A stretch of DNA of 64,000 nucleotides, from the NCBI GenBank assembly GCA_028868825.1, contig JAGWTU010000021.1:21262-85261 (forward strand). Direction: 5' to 3'. Of this stretch, positions 25,143 to 36,013 are shown piece by piece. Numbering within the stretch: position 1 is the stretch's first letter; the number at the start of each line of letters is the position of its first letter. A program made the translations under genes and the position numbers. The notes beneath the pieces were generated by a model. The model had not been told where the DNA came from and searched no databases. It was given only the letters and a program-made list of their open reading frames with translations. The DNA comes from Burkholderiales bacterium (GTDB taxonomy: Bacteria; Pseudomonadota; Gammaproteobacteria; Burkholderiales; Burkholderiaceae_C).

Positions 25143-25856
25143 ATGTCGAATAACGCCACGGCGCGCCGCGCCATCGTCACCGGCAGCGGTTCCGGCATCG
25201 GCCAGGCGATCGCCGAGCGCCTGCTGGCCGACGGCTGGCAGGTGCGGGGTTTCGACCTCAATGAGCCGCGCATCGCACACGCGCAATTCGAGCCGCTGCG
25301 CGTCGACCTCTCGGATGGCGCTGCCACGGCGGCCGCGGCTCTGGCGGCTGTCACGGCCGGCGATGTCTCGGCCTTCGTCCACGCGGCCGGTGTGCTGCGC
25401 GTGGCGCCTCTGGGCGCGCTGCGCGCCGAGGACGGCGAGCTGATGTGGCGGCTGCATGTCGATGCCGCGGCTCGCATCGCCAACGTCGTGCTGCCGGCCA
25501 TGACGGCTCGCCGCGACGGTCGCGTCGTGCTCATCGGCGGCCGCGTGGCGCAAGGCAAGGCAGGGCGCAGCCAGTACGCCGCGACCAAGGCCGCGCTGAT
25601 CGGCATGGCGCGCAGTTGGGCGGCAGAGGCGATCGCGGCCGGCGTGACGGTCAACGTCGTCTCGCCGGCGGCAACGCAGACCGCGATGCTGGACGACCCG
25701 GCGCGCAGGACCGAGGCGCCGAACCTGCCGCCGCTGGGGCGCCTGATACGGCCCGACGAAGTCGCGGCGCTGGTCTCGTACCTGTTGTCACCGGCGGCGG
25801 CCCCGATCACCGGACAGGACATCCAGATCTGCGGCGGCGCATCGCTGCCGCGCTGA
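25143..25856 (+). CDS. Short-chain dehydrogenase/reductase lacking the usual catalytic Ser
   Basis: A 237-residue Rossmann-fold oxidoreductase. The cofactor motif TGSGSGIG is at residues 13-20 and the catalytic YxxxK at Y145-K149 (SQYAATK). The Ser expected 12-13 residues before Tyr is replaced by Gly (IGGR, G132-G133), so catalysis may be altered. AAGGGGAAG precedes the ATG. It lies between the DapA-like lyase and D-tartrate dehydratase genes and probably oxidises a hydroxyacid in that pathway. The substrate is unknown. Confidence 0.87.
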   Translation: MSNNATARRAIVTGSGSGIGQAIAERLLADGWQVRGFDLNEPRIAHAQFEPLRVDLSDGAATAAAALAAVTAGDVSAFVHAAGVLRVAPLGALRAEDGELMWRLHVDAAARIANVVLPAMTARRDGRVVLIGGRVAQGKAGRSQYAATKAALIGMARSWAAEAIAAGVTVNVVSPAATQTAMLDDPARRTEAPNLPPLGRLIRPDEVAALVSYLLSPAAAPITGQDIQICGGASLPR

Positions 25857-25880
25857 ACCTTCTATTGAAACGAACCCATC

Positions 25881-27047
25881 ATGAAGATCGTCGAAATACG
25901 CGAAAAGACCATTCCCATCAGCTCGGCCATTCGCAATGCCTATATCGATTTCAGCAAGATGAATCTCAGCCTCGTGGCCGTCGTCACCGACGTGATCCGC
26001 GACGGCAAGCCGGTGGTCGGCTTCGGCTTCAATTCGAATGGCCGCTATGGCCAGGGCAGCATGATGCGCGAGCGCTTCATCCCGCGCATCCTCGAGACCG
26101 CGCCCGACGAACTGGTCGATGCCGGCGGCCGGAATCTGGATCCGCACAAGATCTGGGCTGCGATGTTCAGGAACGAGAAGCCGGGCGGCCATGGCGAACG
26201 CTCGGTGGCCATCGGCACGATCGACATGGCCGTCTGGGACGCCGTGGCCAAGATCGAGGGCAAGCCGCTGTTCCAGCTGCTGTCCGACCGCTACGGCGAC
26301 GGCAAGCCCAACCGCCGCATCTTCGTCTACGCCGCCGGCGGCTACTACTACCCCGGGCAGGATTACCGCAAGCTGCAGGACGAGATGAAGAGCTACCTCG
26401 ACCGCGGCTACACGGTGGTGAAGAAGAAGATCGGCGGCGCCTCGCTCGACGAGGACCTGCGCCGCATCGACGCCATCATGGAGGTGCTGCAGGACGGCCA
26501 GAAGCTGTGCGTCGACGCCAACGGCCGCTTCGACCTCGAGACGGCCATCGCCTACGCGAAGGCGCTGTCGCAATACGACCTGTTCTGGTACGAGGAGCCG
26601 GGCGACCCGCTCGATTTCGAATTGCAGGCCACGCTGCGCCAGTACTACAGGAACCCGATGGCGACCGGCGAGGACCTGTTCTCGATGCAGGACGCGCGCA
26701 ACCTGATCCGCTACGGCGGCATGCGACCCGACCGCGACTGGCTGCAGTTCGATTGCGCGCTCAGCTACGGCCTCGTCGAGTACCTGCGCACGCTGGAGAT
26801 GCTGAAGGAGCATGGCTGGTCGCCCAGCCGCTGCATCCCGCACGGCGGCCATCAGATGTCGCTCAACATCGCCGCCGGCCTGGGCCTAGGCGGCAACGAG
26901 AGCTACCCCGACCTGTTCCAGCCCTTCGGCGGCTTCCCCGACGGCGTGAAGGTCGAGAACGGCCATGTGACGCTGCCCGATCTGCCCGGCATCGGCTTCG
27001 AGGGCAAGGCCGATCTGTATCGCCAGATGAAGGCGCTGTCCGACTGA
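25881..27047 (+). CDS. tarD: D(-)-tartrate dehydratase (enolase superfamily)
   Basis: A 388-residue member of the mandelate racemase/muconate lactonising group that closely follows my memory of Bradyrhizobium TarD in long blocks (ISSAIRNAYIDFSKM, EKPGGHGERSVAIGTIDMAV, PHGGHQMSLNIAAGLGLGGN). It converts D-tartrate to oxaloacetate. Catalytic elements: KxK K181/K183, metal ligands D212 (VDANG), E239 (WYEEP) and E264 (ATGED), and general acid/base H321. It lies 24 bp after the SDR gene and 110 bp before the symporter gene. This is the most specific functional call of the cluster. Confidence 0.93.
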   Translation: MKIVEIREKTIPISSAIRNAYIDFSKMNLSLVAVVTDVIRDGKPVVGFGFNSNGRYGQGSMMRERFIPRILETAPDELVDAGGRNLDPHKIWAAMFRNEKPGGHGERSVAIGTIDMAVWDAVAKIEGKPLFQLLSDRYGDGKPNRRIFVYAAGGYYYPGQDYRKLQDEMKSYLDRGYTVVKKKIGGASLDEDLRRIDAIMEVLQDGQKLCVDANGRFDLETAIAYAKALSQYDLFWYEEPGDPLDFELQATLRQYYRNPMATGEDLFSMQDARNLIRYGGMRPDRDWLQFDCALSYGLVEYLRTLEMLKEHGWSPSRCIPHGGHQMSLNIAAGLGLGGNESYPDLFQPFGGFPDGVKVENGHVTLPDLPGIGFEGKADLYRQMKALSD

Positions 27048-27085
27048 CGCGGGACGCCGTTCGATCGATTTGAAACCGGTTCGAC

Positions 27086-27107
27086 CGGCCGGACAGATCC
27101 GGCCGGC
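27086..27107. terminator. GC-rich hairpin between tarD and symporter gene
   Basis: Two copies of CCGGCCGG separated by ACAGAT can pair into an 8-bp stem. It lies 39 bp after the tarD stop and 51 bp before the symporter ATG. No T-run follows, so it is more likely an attenuating or mRNA-stabilising hairpin than a strong intrinsic terminator. Confidence 0.4.
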
Positions 27108-27157
27108 GTGGCGACCTGCTGGGTCGCCCACTCAAAACAACGATGGAGACAAGTCCC

Positions 27158-28591
27158 ATGGACACTTTCGGCACGACGGATACCGCGATCATCATCGGCG
27201 TGATCGCCCTGTACATCATCGGCACGTCGTGGTTGACGGCGAGGCTGCGCAGCAAGAGCAGCAGCGAATTCATGGTCGGCGGTCGCGCCACGCCGGCGAT
27301 GGTGATCGGCGTGCTGATGATGTCCGAATTCATCGGATCGAAGTCGACGATCGGCGTCGCGCAGGCGGCCTTCGATTCCGGCATGGCGGCGATGTGGGCC
27401 GTGCTGACGGCGGCGCTGGCCTTCGCGCTGTTCGGCAAATTCATGGCCGGAAGGCTCTATGCCACCGGCGAGATGACGATCTCCGGCGCGATCGCGCAGC
27501 GCTACGGCCCCAAGGCGCGGCTGATCGTATCGCTGATCATGATCTACGCGCTGCTGCTCGTGAATGTCGGCAATTACCTCAGCGGCGCGGCGGCCATCGC
27601 CACCGTCACCAAGTCCAGCATTCCGACGGCGGCGTTTCTCATCGCCATCGTCAGCACCTTCTATTTCGCGCTCGGCGGCATGAAGAGCATCGCCTATGTC
27701 TCGCTGCTGCACACGGGACTGAAATACATCGGCGTGTTCATCATCCTCGGCACGGCCCTGTACATGAGCAAGGGCATGGGGCCGGTGATGGACAAGCTCC
27801 CGGCCTATTACTTCACCCTCGATGGTCACATCGGCTGGGGAACCATCTTCGCGTTCTTCATCGGCAATATCGGCGCCGTCTTCACGACGCAATACATCGT
27901 GCAGGCGATCTCGGCCACCAAAAGCGCGCGGTCGGCGAAGAACTCGGCCTACATCTCGGCCGCGCTGTGCATCCCGATCAGCATTGCCCTGGGATTCATA
28001 GGCGTCATCGCCAAGTTCCTCTTCCCCGAAATGAAGAGCCTGTTTGCGCTGCCGATCTTCATGCAGCACATGAACGTCTATCTGGCGGCGACCGTGGCCG
28101 TATCGCTGGTGGCCTCGGTGTTCCTCGGCGTCAGCACTGTCGCGCTGGCCATCGCCTCGCTCGTCGTGAAGGACTTCTACGTCCCGATAGCCAAGCCGAC
28201 GCCCGAGCGCGAATTGCAGATGACGCGGTGGCTGTCGGTGGTGATCGGTTTCCTGCCCCTGGTCTTCGTGTTCTTCGCACCGGGGCTGCTGAAGCTGTCG
28301 TTCTTCACGCGGGCGCTGAGGCTGTCGCTGGCCATCGTCGCGATGATCGGCTTCTTCATCCCCTTCTTCGACGGCACGCGCGGCGCCATCGTCGGCCTGC
28401 TGGCTTCGGTCGTCGGCACGACGGCCTGGTACCTGATGGGCGACCCGTTCGGCATCGACAACATGTATGTCGCGCTGGCCATCCCGGCCATCGTCATCGT
28501 CGTCGAGAAGCTGTTCCATTGGCGCGGGCCCGTGCGGATGCAGCCCGTGGCTACGAAACCGACGCGTCCTCAGGGCCCGTCATCCGTCTGA
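27158..28591 (+). CDS. Sodium:solute symporter (SSS family)
   Basis: A 477-residue inner-membrane transporter of about 13 helices. The ATG at 27158 has GGAG nine bases upstream; an ATG at 27143 overlaps that site. The family motifs are recognisable: SSSEFMVGGRATPAMVIGVL near the first loop and a SKSTIGVAQAAFDSGMAAMW core. It is close to pantothenate/proline/carboxylate symporters. In this cluster it most likely imports D-tartrate or a related acid with Na+. Confidence 0.88.
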   Translation: MDTFGTTDTAIIIGVIALYIIGTSWLTARLRSKSSSEFMVGGRATPAMVIGVLMMSEFIGSKSTIGVAQAAFDSGMAAMWAVLTAALAFALFGKFMAGRLYATGEMTISGAIAQRYGPKARLIVSLIMIYALLLVNVGNYLSGAAAIATVTKSSIPTAAFLIAIVSTFYFALGGMKSIAYVSLLHTGLKYIGVFIILGTALYMSKGMGPVMDKLPAYYFTLDGHIGWGTIFAFFIGNIGAVFTTQYIVQAISATKSARSAKNSAYISAALCIPISIALGFIGVIAKFLFPEMKSLFALPIFMQHMNVYLAATVAVSLVASVFLGVSTVALAIASLVVKDFYVPIAKPTPERELQMTRWLSVVIGFLPLVFVFFAPGLLKLSFFTRALRLSLAIVAMIGFFIPFFDGTRGAIVGLLASVVGTTAWYLMGDPFGIDNMYVALAIPAIVIVVEKLFHWRGPVRMQPVATKPTRPQGPSSV

Positions 28592-28608
28592 CCCCAAACC
28601 CGAATCCC

Positions 28609-29706
28609 ATGAAAGAACAATTGACCACCCTGGCCGCGCTGGCCGCCCTGACTGCCCTTGGTGCCGGCGCGAATTCGGCCCACGCTCAGTCCGCCGTGAC
28701 GATGTTCGGCATCATCGACCTGTCGGTGCGCGGCGTCAGCAACGGTTCGGCCGGCACGCTGCGGACGCTGAGCACCGATGGCCAGGCGACGAGCCGCCTC
28801 GGCTTGCGCGGCGACGAGAACCTCGGCGGCGGTCTGCGCGCCGGCTTCTGGCTCGAAGGCGCCCTGGCGCCGGATACTGGCGGCGGTGCAAAGACCGCGG
28901 CCAACCAGAACGGCAGCGGCGCCGACCCGATGAACTGGCAGCGCCGCTCCACCGTCAGCCTGGCAGGCGGTTTCGGCGAGATCCGCATGGGGCGCGACAC
29001 GACGGCGACATTCGCGAATTTCTCGGCCTTCGATCCCTTCGGCTACAGCGGCGTATCGACCGTAGCCAACGTTCGGGGCTCGTTCCTCGGCTCGGGCGGC
29101 GCGACGACTGCGCTGCGCGCCAGCAACGCGATCAGCTGGTTCCTGCCCACGCTCGGGGGTTTCAGCGGGCAGTTGCAGGTCGCGGCCGGCGAGGGCGCGC
29201 AAGGGAACAAATACGCCGGTGGGCGCCTGGGCTACGCGGCGGGAGCGCTGAGCGTCAGCGCCGCTCTCGGCAAGACCTACCGCAGCGGCACGGCCATCGA
29301 CGATTTGAAGACAATGAACGCCGGGGCCGCGTACAACTTCGGCTTCGCGACACTGCAGGCCTCGTACGAGAAGAGCGACTACGCGACCTCATCGCAGAAG
29401 CTGGCATCGGTCGCCGCCCTGATTCCGCTGGGCGCGGGCACCATCAAGTTCGACATCGTCGATGCCAGCGGCCACCCGCTGGCCGGCAGCGCGCTGGCGA
29501 ATTCGCTGGATGCCAGGCTGCTCGGCGCGGGCTATGTCTACGAGCTCTCGAAGCGGACCTCGGTCTACCTGGGCTACGCCCGCATCGCCAATGGTGGCAA
29601 CGGCGTCAACGGTGCCAATTACACGGCTTCCGCCAACGGGCCATCGGGCATAAAGCGCGGCGAGGCGTCGACGGCCTACGACTTAGGCATACGCCACAAC
29701 TTCTGA
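28609..29706 (+). CDS. General porin (GBP/OmpC-like, Betaproteobacterial type)
   Basis: A 365-residue outer-membrane trimeric porin: signal peptide about 1-26 (cleavage near AHAQS), then SAVTMFGIIDLSVRGVS, characteristic of Burkholderiales porins, loop 3 features (FGEIRMGRDTTATFANF) and a C-terminal aromatic residue (YDLGIRHNF). It begins 17 bp after the symporter stop, so it probably supplies outer-membrane passage for the hydroxyacid imported by the symporter. Confidence 0.9.
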   Translation: MKEQLTTLAALAALTALGAGANSAHAQSAVTMFGIIDLSVRGVSNGSAGTLRTLSTDGQATSRLGLRGDENLGGGLRAGFWLEGALAPDTGGGAKTAANQNGSGADPMNWQRRSTVSLAGGFGEIRMGRDTTATFANFSAFDPFGYSGVSTVANVRGSFLGSGGATTALRASNAISWFLPTLGGFSGQLQVAAGEGAQGNKYAGGRLGYAAGALSVSAALGKTYRSGTAIDDLKTMNAGAAYNFGFATLQASYEKSDYATSSQKLASVAALIPLGAGTIKFDIVDASGHPLAGSALANSLDARLLGAGYVYELSKRTSVYLGYARIANGGNGVNGANYTASANGPSGIKRGEASTAYDLGIRHNF

Positions 29707-29729
29707 TCATCGGGCCGGCGCGCCGTCGA

Positions 29730-31786
29730 TCAGGCGGCCGGCACGTGGACGCAGGCGCGCACCAGGTGCAAGGCCGCGCTCAGCAGCAGCGGGTTCTCGG
29801 GCCCGTGGAAGATCGAGACGCCGTTGGCCTGCGCGTCCGGGTAGACCAGGTCGGTCAGCACGACCGTGCCGCCGTCGGCAAACACCTCGATGATGCTGCC
29901 GTCGGCCCAGACTTCGAGTTCGATCTCGGCGCTGTCGAGCAGCCGCGCCGCGTCGTGCCGCTCCGAATAGCCCGCGAATGGCGGCTGCGATGTCGTGCGG
30001 TCGACGAAGAAGCTGCGCCGCAGCGGGTCATAGCCGACGCGCACGGCCGAGGTCGCTCCCTTGAAGAGCTCCAGTCCCAGCGCCTGCTCCAGGCCGGCCA
30101 CGGCGAAACGCAGCCGGGCCATCAGTTGGCGCCCGGCAGTACCTGCGCTTTCGAGTAGCGCCTTGGCGTCGGCGGCAGGCACGGACTCGAAGGCGATCAA
30201 GGCTTCGGGATCGACCAGCGCGCGGGCTTCATCGACGACGCGCTGACGCAGGCGCAGGCCCACCGGCGTCGACGCCAGGTCCAGTTGGCGCACGGCGGAT
30301 TGCTGGCCGCGCCAGGGGCTCGTCGGAAGGCGCGTCGCGTAATCCCAATTCGAGACCCAGCCCAGCCAGGCGACACGGCCATCGGGCATGTTGGCGAATG
30401 TGATCGGGGCGTAGAAATCGCGGCCATGGTCGGCCCAATGCGTGATGGCCGCCATGTCGGGCTGCGGCACCGGGGCATCGACCATCAGGAGTCGGTCGAC
30501 CAGGATATGGCCATCGGTCGCCTCGTCGACAGCGCGGATCACCGCCGGCTGGCCGACCAGCGCCGAGACGTCCCAGCTTTGCCAACGCAGGATGTCGGTG
30601 CCGTCGCCACTGGCCTGCCGCACCGCCAGCCCGTCGACGAGCAGTTCCAGCCGCGTCGACGGGCCCCGGCTGCCGCCGATGAGGAAGCTGATGAACGGTT
30701 TCGTGATCGTGAATGTCGGCGAGGCCAGCGAGCCTGTCGCGGCATCACCGCCATGGAACGAGTTCATCAGGCCGCGGCCGAGATGCCCGCTGACGTAGTT
30801 CTGGCCCGGCAACGTGCCGGCCACCGGCCCGGTGCCGAAGGCGCTGCCGGTCAATTGCCAGCCTGGGGGCAGGGCGCCGCCTTCGAAATCGGCGATCGGG
30901 TCGCCTTGCGGCAACTCCACCGCAGCGGCGGCCTCGCGCGGGTCGGCGACGAAGCGCCGGCCGTCGAAATCGCCGACGAAATACTGCACGCCGCTGCCGC
31001 CCCACGGCGAGCCATGGTTGACCGAGACGACGAGCACCCAGCGCTTGTTCGATGTCGGCGACCCGTCGGCAGCGACGACCGGCAATTCGAACAATTCCGG
31101 CACTTCCCAGATATTGTTGGCGGAGGAGCCGGTCGGTCCGAAGGCCGAAACCCGGGTCCAGGATTTCAGGTCGCTCGACTGGTAGAACCACACTTCCTGC
31201 TGCAGCGCCGCCACGACCAGCATCACCCAATGCTGCTTCGGTTCGTACCAGAAGACCTTGGGGTCGCGGAATTCGGTCATGCCGGCGTCGACCACCGGAT
31301 TGCCTTCGTAGGCCAAGTAGCTGCGACCGCGGTCCAGGCTGCAGGCGAGGTATTGCGACTGGCGCTTCGAGACCGGATCGAATCCCGTGTAGAAGGCCAG
31401 CAGCGGCGGCGTTTGCGCATCGGGCGGCGCAAATCCGCTCGCATGGCGGTGGTCGACGACGGTCGAACCCGAGAACGCCATCACGCCATCGGTGGCCTCG
31501 ATGGCCACCGGCAATTCGCGCCAGGAGACCAGATCGGTGCTCACGGCATGGCCCCAGCTGATCCGTCCCCATTGCGCATCGAGCGGGTTGTACTGGTAAT
31601 ACAGGTGGTATTCGCCGTCGAACCAGACGAGACCGTTGGGGTCGTTCATCCAGTTGCGCAGCGGCGAATAGTGGTAGCGCGGGCGCCAATGTTCGGTGGT
31701 TTCTGGCATCGATGGGGCCGGACGGGGGGGCGTTGGGGGCATGGGTTCGACCGCGGCGGCGGCAGGACTTAATTCGAGTTGACTCG

Positions 31787-31790
<4 letters not shown>
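29730..31790 (-). CDS. GH32 fructan hydrolase with inserted levanase-type module, no signal peptide
   Basis: A 686-residue glycoside hydrolase family 32 enzyme (fructanase/levanase type). The catalytic set is complete: nucleophile D50 in NWMNDPNG, transition-state D176 in EFRDPK and acid/base E229 in NIWEVPE. Residues about 300-440 form an inserted beta-rich module (DFEGGALPPGWQLTG, GTLPGQNYVSGHLGRG, DGHILVDRL) seen in some bacterial levanases. No signal peptide, so it is probably cytoplasmic, cutting imported fructo-oligosaccharides to fructose. It overlaps the ABC ATPase gene by ATGA and ends the importer operon. Confidence 0.9.
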
Positions 31791-32839
<1,049 letters not shown>

Positions 32840-32842
32840 GTC

Positions 32843-33727
32843 TCAGCCCTTGATGCCCGCGCCGACGACGGAGCGGATGAACTGCTTCTGGAAAAGCAGG
32901 AAGAAGACGAGGACCGGCAGCGTGATGATCGACGCGTAGGCCATGATCTCGCCCCATTGGTTGGTGCGGCCGAAATACTGCTGCAGCCCCACCATCACCG
33001 GCCGCGCGCGCGCCGTGTGCACCGTCATCACCGGCCAGAGATACTGGTTCCACATGCCCAGGAAGAGGATGATGGCCGCCGTGACGATGACCGGCTTGCA
33101 CACCGGCAGCACGATGCGCAGGTAGATCGTCAGCGCGCCGGCGCCGTCCATGCGGGCGGCCTCGACGAGTTCGTCGGGCACGTCCTTGAAGAACTGGTAG
33201 AAGAGGAAGACGCAGAAGGCGTTGGCGAGGAACGGCAGGATCTGCACCTGCAGCGTGTCGAGCCAGCCCGTCGTCAGCGCGCCGGTGGCGATGTCGAACC
33301 AGGGCAGCTTGGAGACGATCAGCAGCAGCGGGATCGCGACGGCCTCGAAGGGCACGATGAGGAAGGCCAGCACCAGCGCGAGGACGATGTTCTGCCCGCG
33401 CCATTGCAGCTTGGCCAGCGCGAAGGCCGCGGCACTGTTGATGAACAGCCCGGCGACGACGGTGATCGCCGAGACGAGCGACGAATTCAGCAGATAGGCG
33501 CCGATCGATCCCTTGTCGAACACGGCGCGGTAATTGGCCAGCGACCAGCGCGCGTCGGGGATCAGCGCCGACGGGCTGCCGATCTCGCTGAAGATCGCGT
33601 CGCCGGGCTTGAAGCCGGCGGCGAACATGAACAGCAGCGGGTAGGCGAAGACGAGGCAGGCGAGCGCGATCAGCGCCCAGTGCAGCATCTCGAGCGCCAG
33701 GCCCTTGGTGGTGGACGAGGCGTTCAC
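32843..33727 (-). CDS. Sugar ABC importer permease (MalG-like)
   Basis: A 294-residue inner-membrane permease. The start is a GTG at 33727 within a GTGA overlap with the first permease gene; an internal ATG would lose the N-terminal region. It has six helices and the EAA motif (ELVEAARMDGAGALTIYLRI, then VLPVCKP), the coupling loop for the ATPase. It is the second CUT1 permease of the operon, forming a heterodimer with the product of 33724-34785. Confidence 0.9.
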   Translation of the reverse strand: MNASSTTKGLALEMLHWALIALACLVFAYPLLFMFAAGFKPGDAIFSEIGSPSALIPDARWSLANYRAVFDKGSIGAYLLNSSLVSAITVVAGLFINSAAAFALAKLQWRGQNIVLALVLAFLIVPFEAVAIPLLLIVSKLPWFDIATGALTTGWLDTLQVQILPFLANAFCVFLFYQFFKDVPDELVEAARMDGAGALTIYLRIVLPVCKPVIVTAAIILFLGMWNQYLWPVMTVHTARARPVMVGLQQYFGRTNQWGEIMAYASIITLPVLVFFLLFQKQFIRSVVGAGIKG

Positions 33728-34785
33728 GAGCCCAGCCTTTCCATGATCTTCTTCTGCGCCAGCGAGGCGACGAGCACGAGGACGAAGAAGAACAGCGTCA
33801 TCGCCGAGCCGTAGCCGATGTCCTGCTCGCGGAAGCCGACGCGCACCGCGTGGTAGATGATGGTGCTGGTGGCGTCGCGCGGCCCGCCGCCGGTCAGCAT
33901 GTCGACCTGGGTGTAGAGGCCGAACGCCGCGATCGTCGTCGCCAGCACGACGAAGACGATCGTGCGTCGCAGCCCCGGCACCGTGACATGGATGAACTTC
34001 TGCCAGCGGCTGGCGCCCATCACCTCGGCGGCCTCGTATTGCTCGACGGCGATGCCCTGCAGCCCCGACAGGAAGATCAGCATCTGGAATCCCGCGCCCT
34101 GCCAGGCCGACATGATGGCGATCGACAGCATCGCGATATGCGGGTCGCCGAGCCAGTCGGGTTGCGGCGCATCGGCGCCGAAGATCGCCTGCAGCATCTG
34201 GTTCGCGAGACCCGATTCGGTGTGCAGGATCAGCCCCCACAGCGCCGCGACGACGGCCATCGAGGTCACGACCGGTGCGAAGAACACCGTGCGCAGCACG
34301 ATGCGGCCGCGGAACTGCCGGTTCACCCACAGCGCCATCGCGAAGGCCAGCGAGCATTGAATCGGCACGACGAGCAGCGCGAACAGGAAGGTATTGGCCA
34401 GCGAACGCAGAAACTGCGGATCGCGGGCTCCGACGAAGCCGACGGCGTCGCCGACGCCGTAGCTGCCGAGAAACTGGAACCCTTCGTAGCCCGCCGGGTT
34501 CTCGCGCTTCAGCCGCCGCCATTGCCGCGACGGGATCCTGCGCTCGACATCGCCCTGTGGCGGCGTCGGCGCGACGACCTTCAGCGTGAACATGCGCGCG
34601 TAATTGTCGAGACCGATCCACTCGAATCGGTCGGTCTGCAGCAGCTTGATGTTGCTGAAGCTGAAGGCCAGCGCCATCGCGAAGGGGATGACGATGAAGG
34701 CCGTGAACAGCAGCAGCGCCGGGCTCAGCAGCGGCAGCACCTCGGACCAGGGGGCATGGCCGTGCCTGTCAGTAGCCATAGTCAT
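33724..34785 (-). CDS. Sugar ABC importer permease (MalF-like)
   Basis: A 353-residue permease with an N-terminal helix (LLSPALLLFTAFIVIPFAMA), a periplasmic loop of roughly 90 residues and the EAA motif (YEAAEVMGASRWQKFIHVTV, then PGLR). The start (ATG at 34785, or 34779) lies inside the binding-protein gene end, giving an overlap of about 17 bp, so translation is coupled. The CUT1 partner permease follows in a GTGA overlap. With the binding protein and ATPase it makes a complete sugar importer. Confidence 0.9.
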   Translation of the reverse strand: MTMATDRHGHAPWSEVLPLLSPALLLFTAFIVIPFAMALAFSFSNIKLLQTDRFEWIGLDNYARMFTLKVVAPTPPQGDVERRIPSRQWRRLKRENPAGYEGFQFLGSYGVGDAVGFVGARDPQFLRSLANTFLFALLVVPIQCSLAFAMALWVNRQFRGRIVLRTVFFAPVVTSMAVVAALWGLILHTESGLANQMLQAIFGADAPQPDWLGDPHIAMLSIAIMSAWQGAGFQMLIFLSGLQGIAVEQYEAAEVMGASRWQKFIHVTVPGLRRTIVFVVLATTIAAFGLYTQVDMLTGGGPRDATSTIIYHAVRVGFREQDIGYGSAMTLFFFVLVLVASLAQKKIMERLGS

Positions 34786-36013
34786 GGTTGCGCTTGAGAT
34801 CCTGTTGGATGGCTTCGACGGCGCGGTCCAGCGCATCGGCCGGGTCGGCACCTTCGCGCACCTCCTTCAAGGCGCGCTCGAAGCTGCTGCTGATCATCGG
34901 GTAGGCGGGGGTCTCGGGGCGTATCACGGCGTCGGCGCGGGCGAGTTCGAAGAAGATGCGGCCGAAGCCGCCGCGCCGGTACAGCGGCGTCGCGTCGGCG
35001 GCGGCCTCGCTCGTCGGCATCAAGCCGGTGGCGTTGGCAAAGGCCGTGATCTCGGGCGTGCTGATCAGATGCTCGATGAATTCGCGCGCGCCGTCCGGAT
35101 GCGGGCAGCTGCTGGAGATCGCCCATTGCCAGGAGCCGGCGCCGATGCGCGGGCCATGGCCGAAATCGGGCGGCGGCATCGCGACGAGGTCGTCGCCGAA
35201 CTTGGCCTGGAATTCGGGCAGGGCCCAGGATCCGTTGTAGTCGAACACCGAGCGCCCGCTGGGGAACGACTGGTCGTCTATCGGTTTCCTCGCCGCGAGC
35301 TTCTCGTCGAACAGCGACTGGTAATAGTCGAGCACGGCCAAGGCCTTGTCGCTGTTCAGGTAGCCGTCGACCTGGTTGTAATTGCGGCGATCGATGAGGT
35401 CGGTGCCGGCGCTCTGCAACCAGGGCGCGTAGGCATAGGCCACCCATTCGCCACCCCATTGCGCGTTGAGTTCCAGCGGATAGCGGCGGCCCGCGCGCAC
35501 GAGGCGGCGCAGGATGTCGCGGAACTCGTCGGCGGTGTAGGGATGGTCCAGCGTCGCCTCGCGCACGCCGTTCTGGCGCAGCACGCTGCGGCGCGCGAAC
35601 AGCGCCAGCGCGACGTCGAACTGGCCGACGGCGTAAAGCCTGCCCTTGTAGGTGGCGCGCGCGCCGGGGATCAGCGCGTCGGCCCCGCGCGGACGCAGGC
35701 TGCCTTCGAGCGGCCGGATATGGCCGGCCCAGGCGAAGTTGGGCACCGTCGGCTGGTCGAGGTCGAGCACGCAGGGCAGCCGGTGCGTCATCGCCGCAGC
35801 GACGATAGCCTGCTGGTACGAGCCCTGCGGCAGCGTCTCGGTGACGATGCGCCAGCGCGATTGCCCGGCATTGAAGCGGGCGACGGCCTCGGCGCTGACC
35901 TTCATCTCGCTGTCGCCGGTTTCGTGGCGCCAGATCTTGATCTCGGTCGGCTGGGCCTGCGCGTTCGCCGTGGCCGCGAGCGCGAGCAGCAGTGATGCGA
36001 GCAGTCGCTTCAA
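34769..36013 (-). CDS. Sugar ABC importer periplasmic binding protein (TTG start)
   Basis: A 414-residue extracellular solute-binding protein family 1. No ATG precedes the signal peptide in a sensible place; the TTG at 36013 has GGGAG five bases upstream and gives MKRLLASLLLALAATANAQA, a clean signal peptide. The mature protein starts QPTEIKIWRHETGDSEMKVS, typical of MalE-like CUT1 binders. First gene of the importer/GH32 operon, about 370 bp from the divergent exported GH32 gene, with the LacI-type palindrome between. The ligand is probably fructo-oligosaccharide. Confidence 0.88.
   Translation of the reverse strand: MKRLLASLLLALAATANAQAQPTEIKIWRHETGDSEMKVSAEAVARFNAGQSRWRIVTETLPQGSYQQAIVAAAMTHRLPCVLDLDQPTVPNFAWAGHIRPLEGSLRPRGADALIPGARATYKGRLYAVGQFDVALALFARRSVLRQNGVREATLDHPYTADEFRDILRRLVRAGRRYPLELNAQWGGEWVAYAYAPWLQSAGTDLIDRRNYNQVDGYLNSDKALAVLDYYQSLFDEKLAARKPIDDQSFPSGRSVFDYNGSWALPEFQAKFGDDLVAMPPPDFGHGPRIGAGSWQWAISSSCPHPDGAREFIEHLISTPEITAFANATGLMPTSEAAADATPLYRRGGFGRIFFELARADAVIRPETPAYPMISSSFERALKEVREGADPADALDRAVEAIQQDLKRNHDYGY

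Noticed and set aside
29706..29745. Bidirectional intrinsic terminator between the porin and GH32 genes
   Set aside because: The CCGGCGCGCC/GGCGGCCGG pairing has a bulge, overlaps the GH32 coding end and has no T-run on either side.
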